Positions 13,275 through 13,346 of a stretch of DNA of 13,346 nt are shown here, piece by piece. Source of the stretch: Porticoccus sp047635255 (GTDB taxonomy: Bacteria; Pseudomonadota; Gammaproteobacteria; Pseudomonadales; Porticoccaceae); assembly GCA_047635255.1 (NCBI GenBank), contig JBLIIR010000035.1, forward strand, positions 1-13,346, read 5' to 3'. The translations under genes were made by a program, and so were the position numbers. Numbering within the stretch: the stretch's first letter is position 1; every line of letters begins with the position of its first letter. The notes below the pieces were generated by a model. That model was not told the DNA's origin. It made no database searches and saw only the letters and a list, made by a program, of their open reading frames with translations.

Positions 13275-13346
13275 CTAGTCCAGCGTTGCCATTATCGACT
13301 TCAAGGAAACTTGCATTTTATCTACATTAAATGGTGGTCTGAAGAA
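13275..13346 (-). other. Possible 3' end of a convergent gene running off the window
   Basis: The minus strand is open from the window edge for 23 codons to a TAG (13277-13275), ending KSIMATLD. It may be the C-terminus of a gene facing znuB; I do not recognise it. A plus-strand frame after znuB is equally open but has no plausible start. The stretch is too short to decide. Confidence 0.2.

Noticed and set aside
13264..13346. Plus-strand in-frame extension after the znuB stop
   Set aside because: Open to the window edge, but with no ATG or GTG start, no ribosome-binding site, and an unconvincing composition over only 28 codons.

Overview
This looks like core chromosome of an AT-leaning gammaproteobacterium, probably a marine relative of the Pseudomonas/Cellvibrio side of the class. 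The evidence is gene order and protein types: divergent ppx and trxA-rho, divergent cytochrome c4-dsbA and engB, polA convergent with engB, and a divergent znuA / zur-znuC-znuB zinc locus. Rho, PdxH, thioredoxin, EngB and Pol I all read as ordinary gammaproteobacterial versions. No phage, transposon, CRISPR or tRNA was seen, and no gap between genes reaches 300 bases.

Layout: (1) 1-245, the 5' end of ppx on the minus strand, apparently frameshifted in a 7-base homopolymer, then the divergent control region. (2) 246-2033, trxA and rho on the plus strand; rho has its own good sigma70 promoter and a 5' leader of about 130 nt. (3) 2066-5077, serC-serA-pdxH on the minus strand, a compact cluster joining serine synthesis to vitamin B6; this SerC is the alphaproteobacterial/archaeal type. 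(4) 5183-6476, cytochrome c4-dsbA on the minus strand, divergent from engB (6602-7207, plus), with overlapping promoters. (5) 7208-7377, the engB/polA gap, which carries a probable small RNA on the minus strand with a sigmaE-like promoter and an intrinsic terminator. (6) 7378-11062, polA and, just upstream of it, znuA, both minus. (7) 11063-11217, an AT-rich zinc-control region with two Zur-like operators and a perfect 14-bp-arm palindrome. (8) 11218-13263, zur-znuC-znuB with overlapping reading frames.

How the genes fit together: ZnuA captures periplasmic zinc, ZnuB/ZnuC import it, and Zur should repress both arms when zinc is plentiful. This Zur has Arg where the regulatory-site Cys is expected, so its sensing may differ. 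SerA and SerC make phosphoserine, and PdxH makes the PLP that SerC needs. Cytochrome c4 and DsbA are periplasmic redox proteins.

The most interesting item is the intergenic small RNA at about 7219-7301 (minus). It occupies the polA-engB slot that holds Spot 42 in enterobacteria and the envelope-stress RNA ErsA in Pseudomonas, and it has a GGAACTT/TCTAA promoter and a C-rich loop able to pair with ribosome-binding sites. Its identity is inferred from position, promoter and structure, not from a sequence search.
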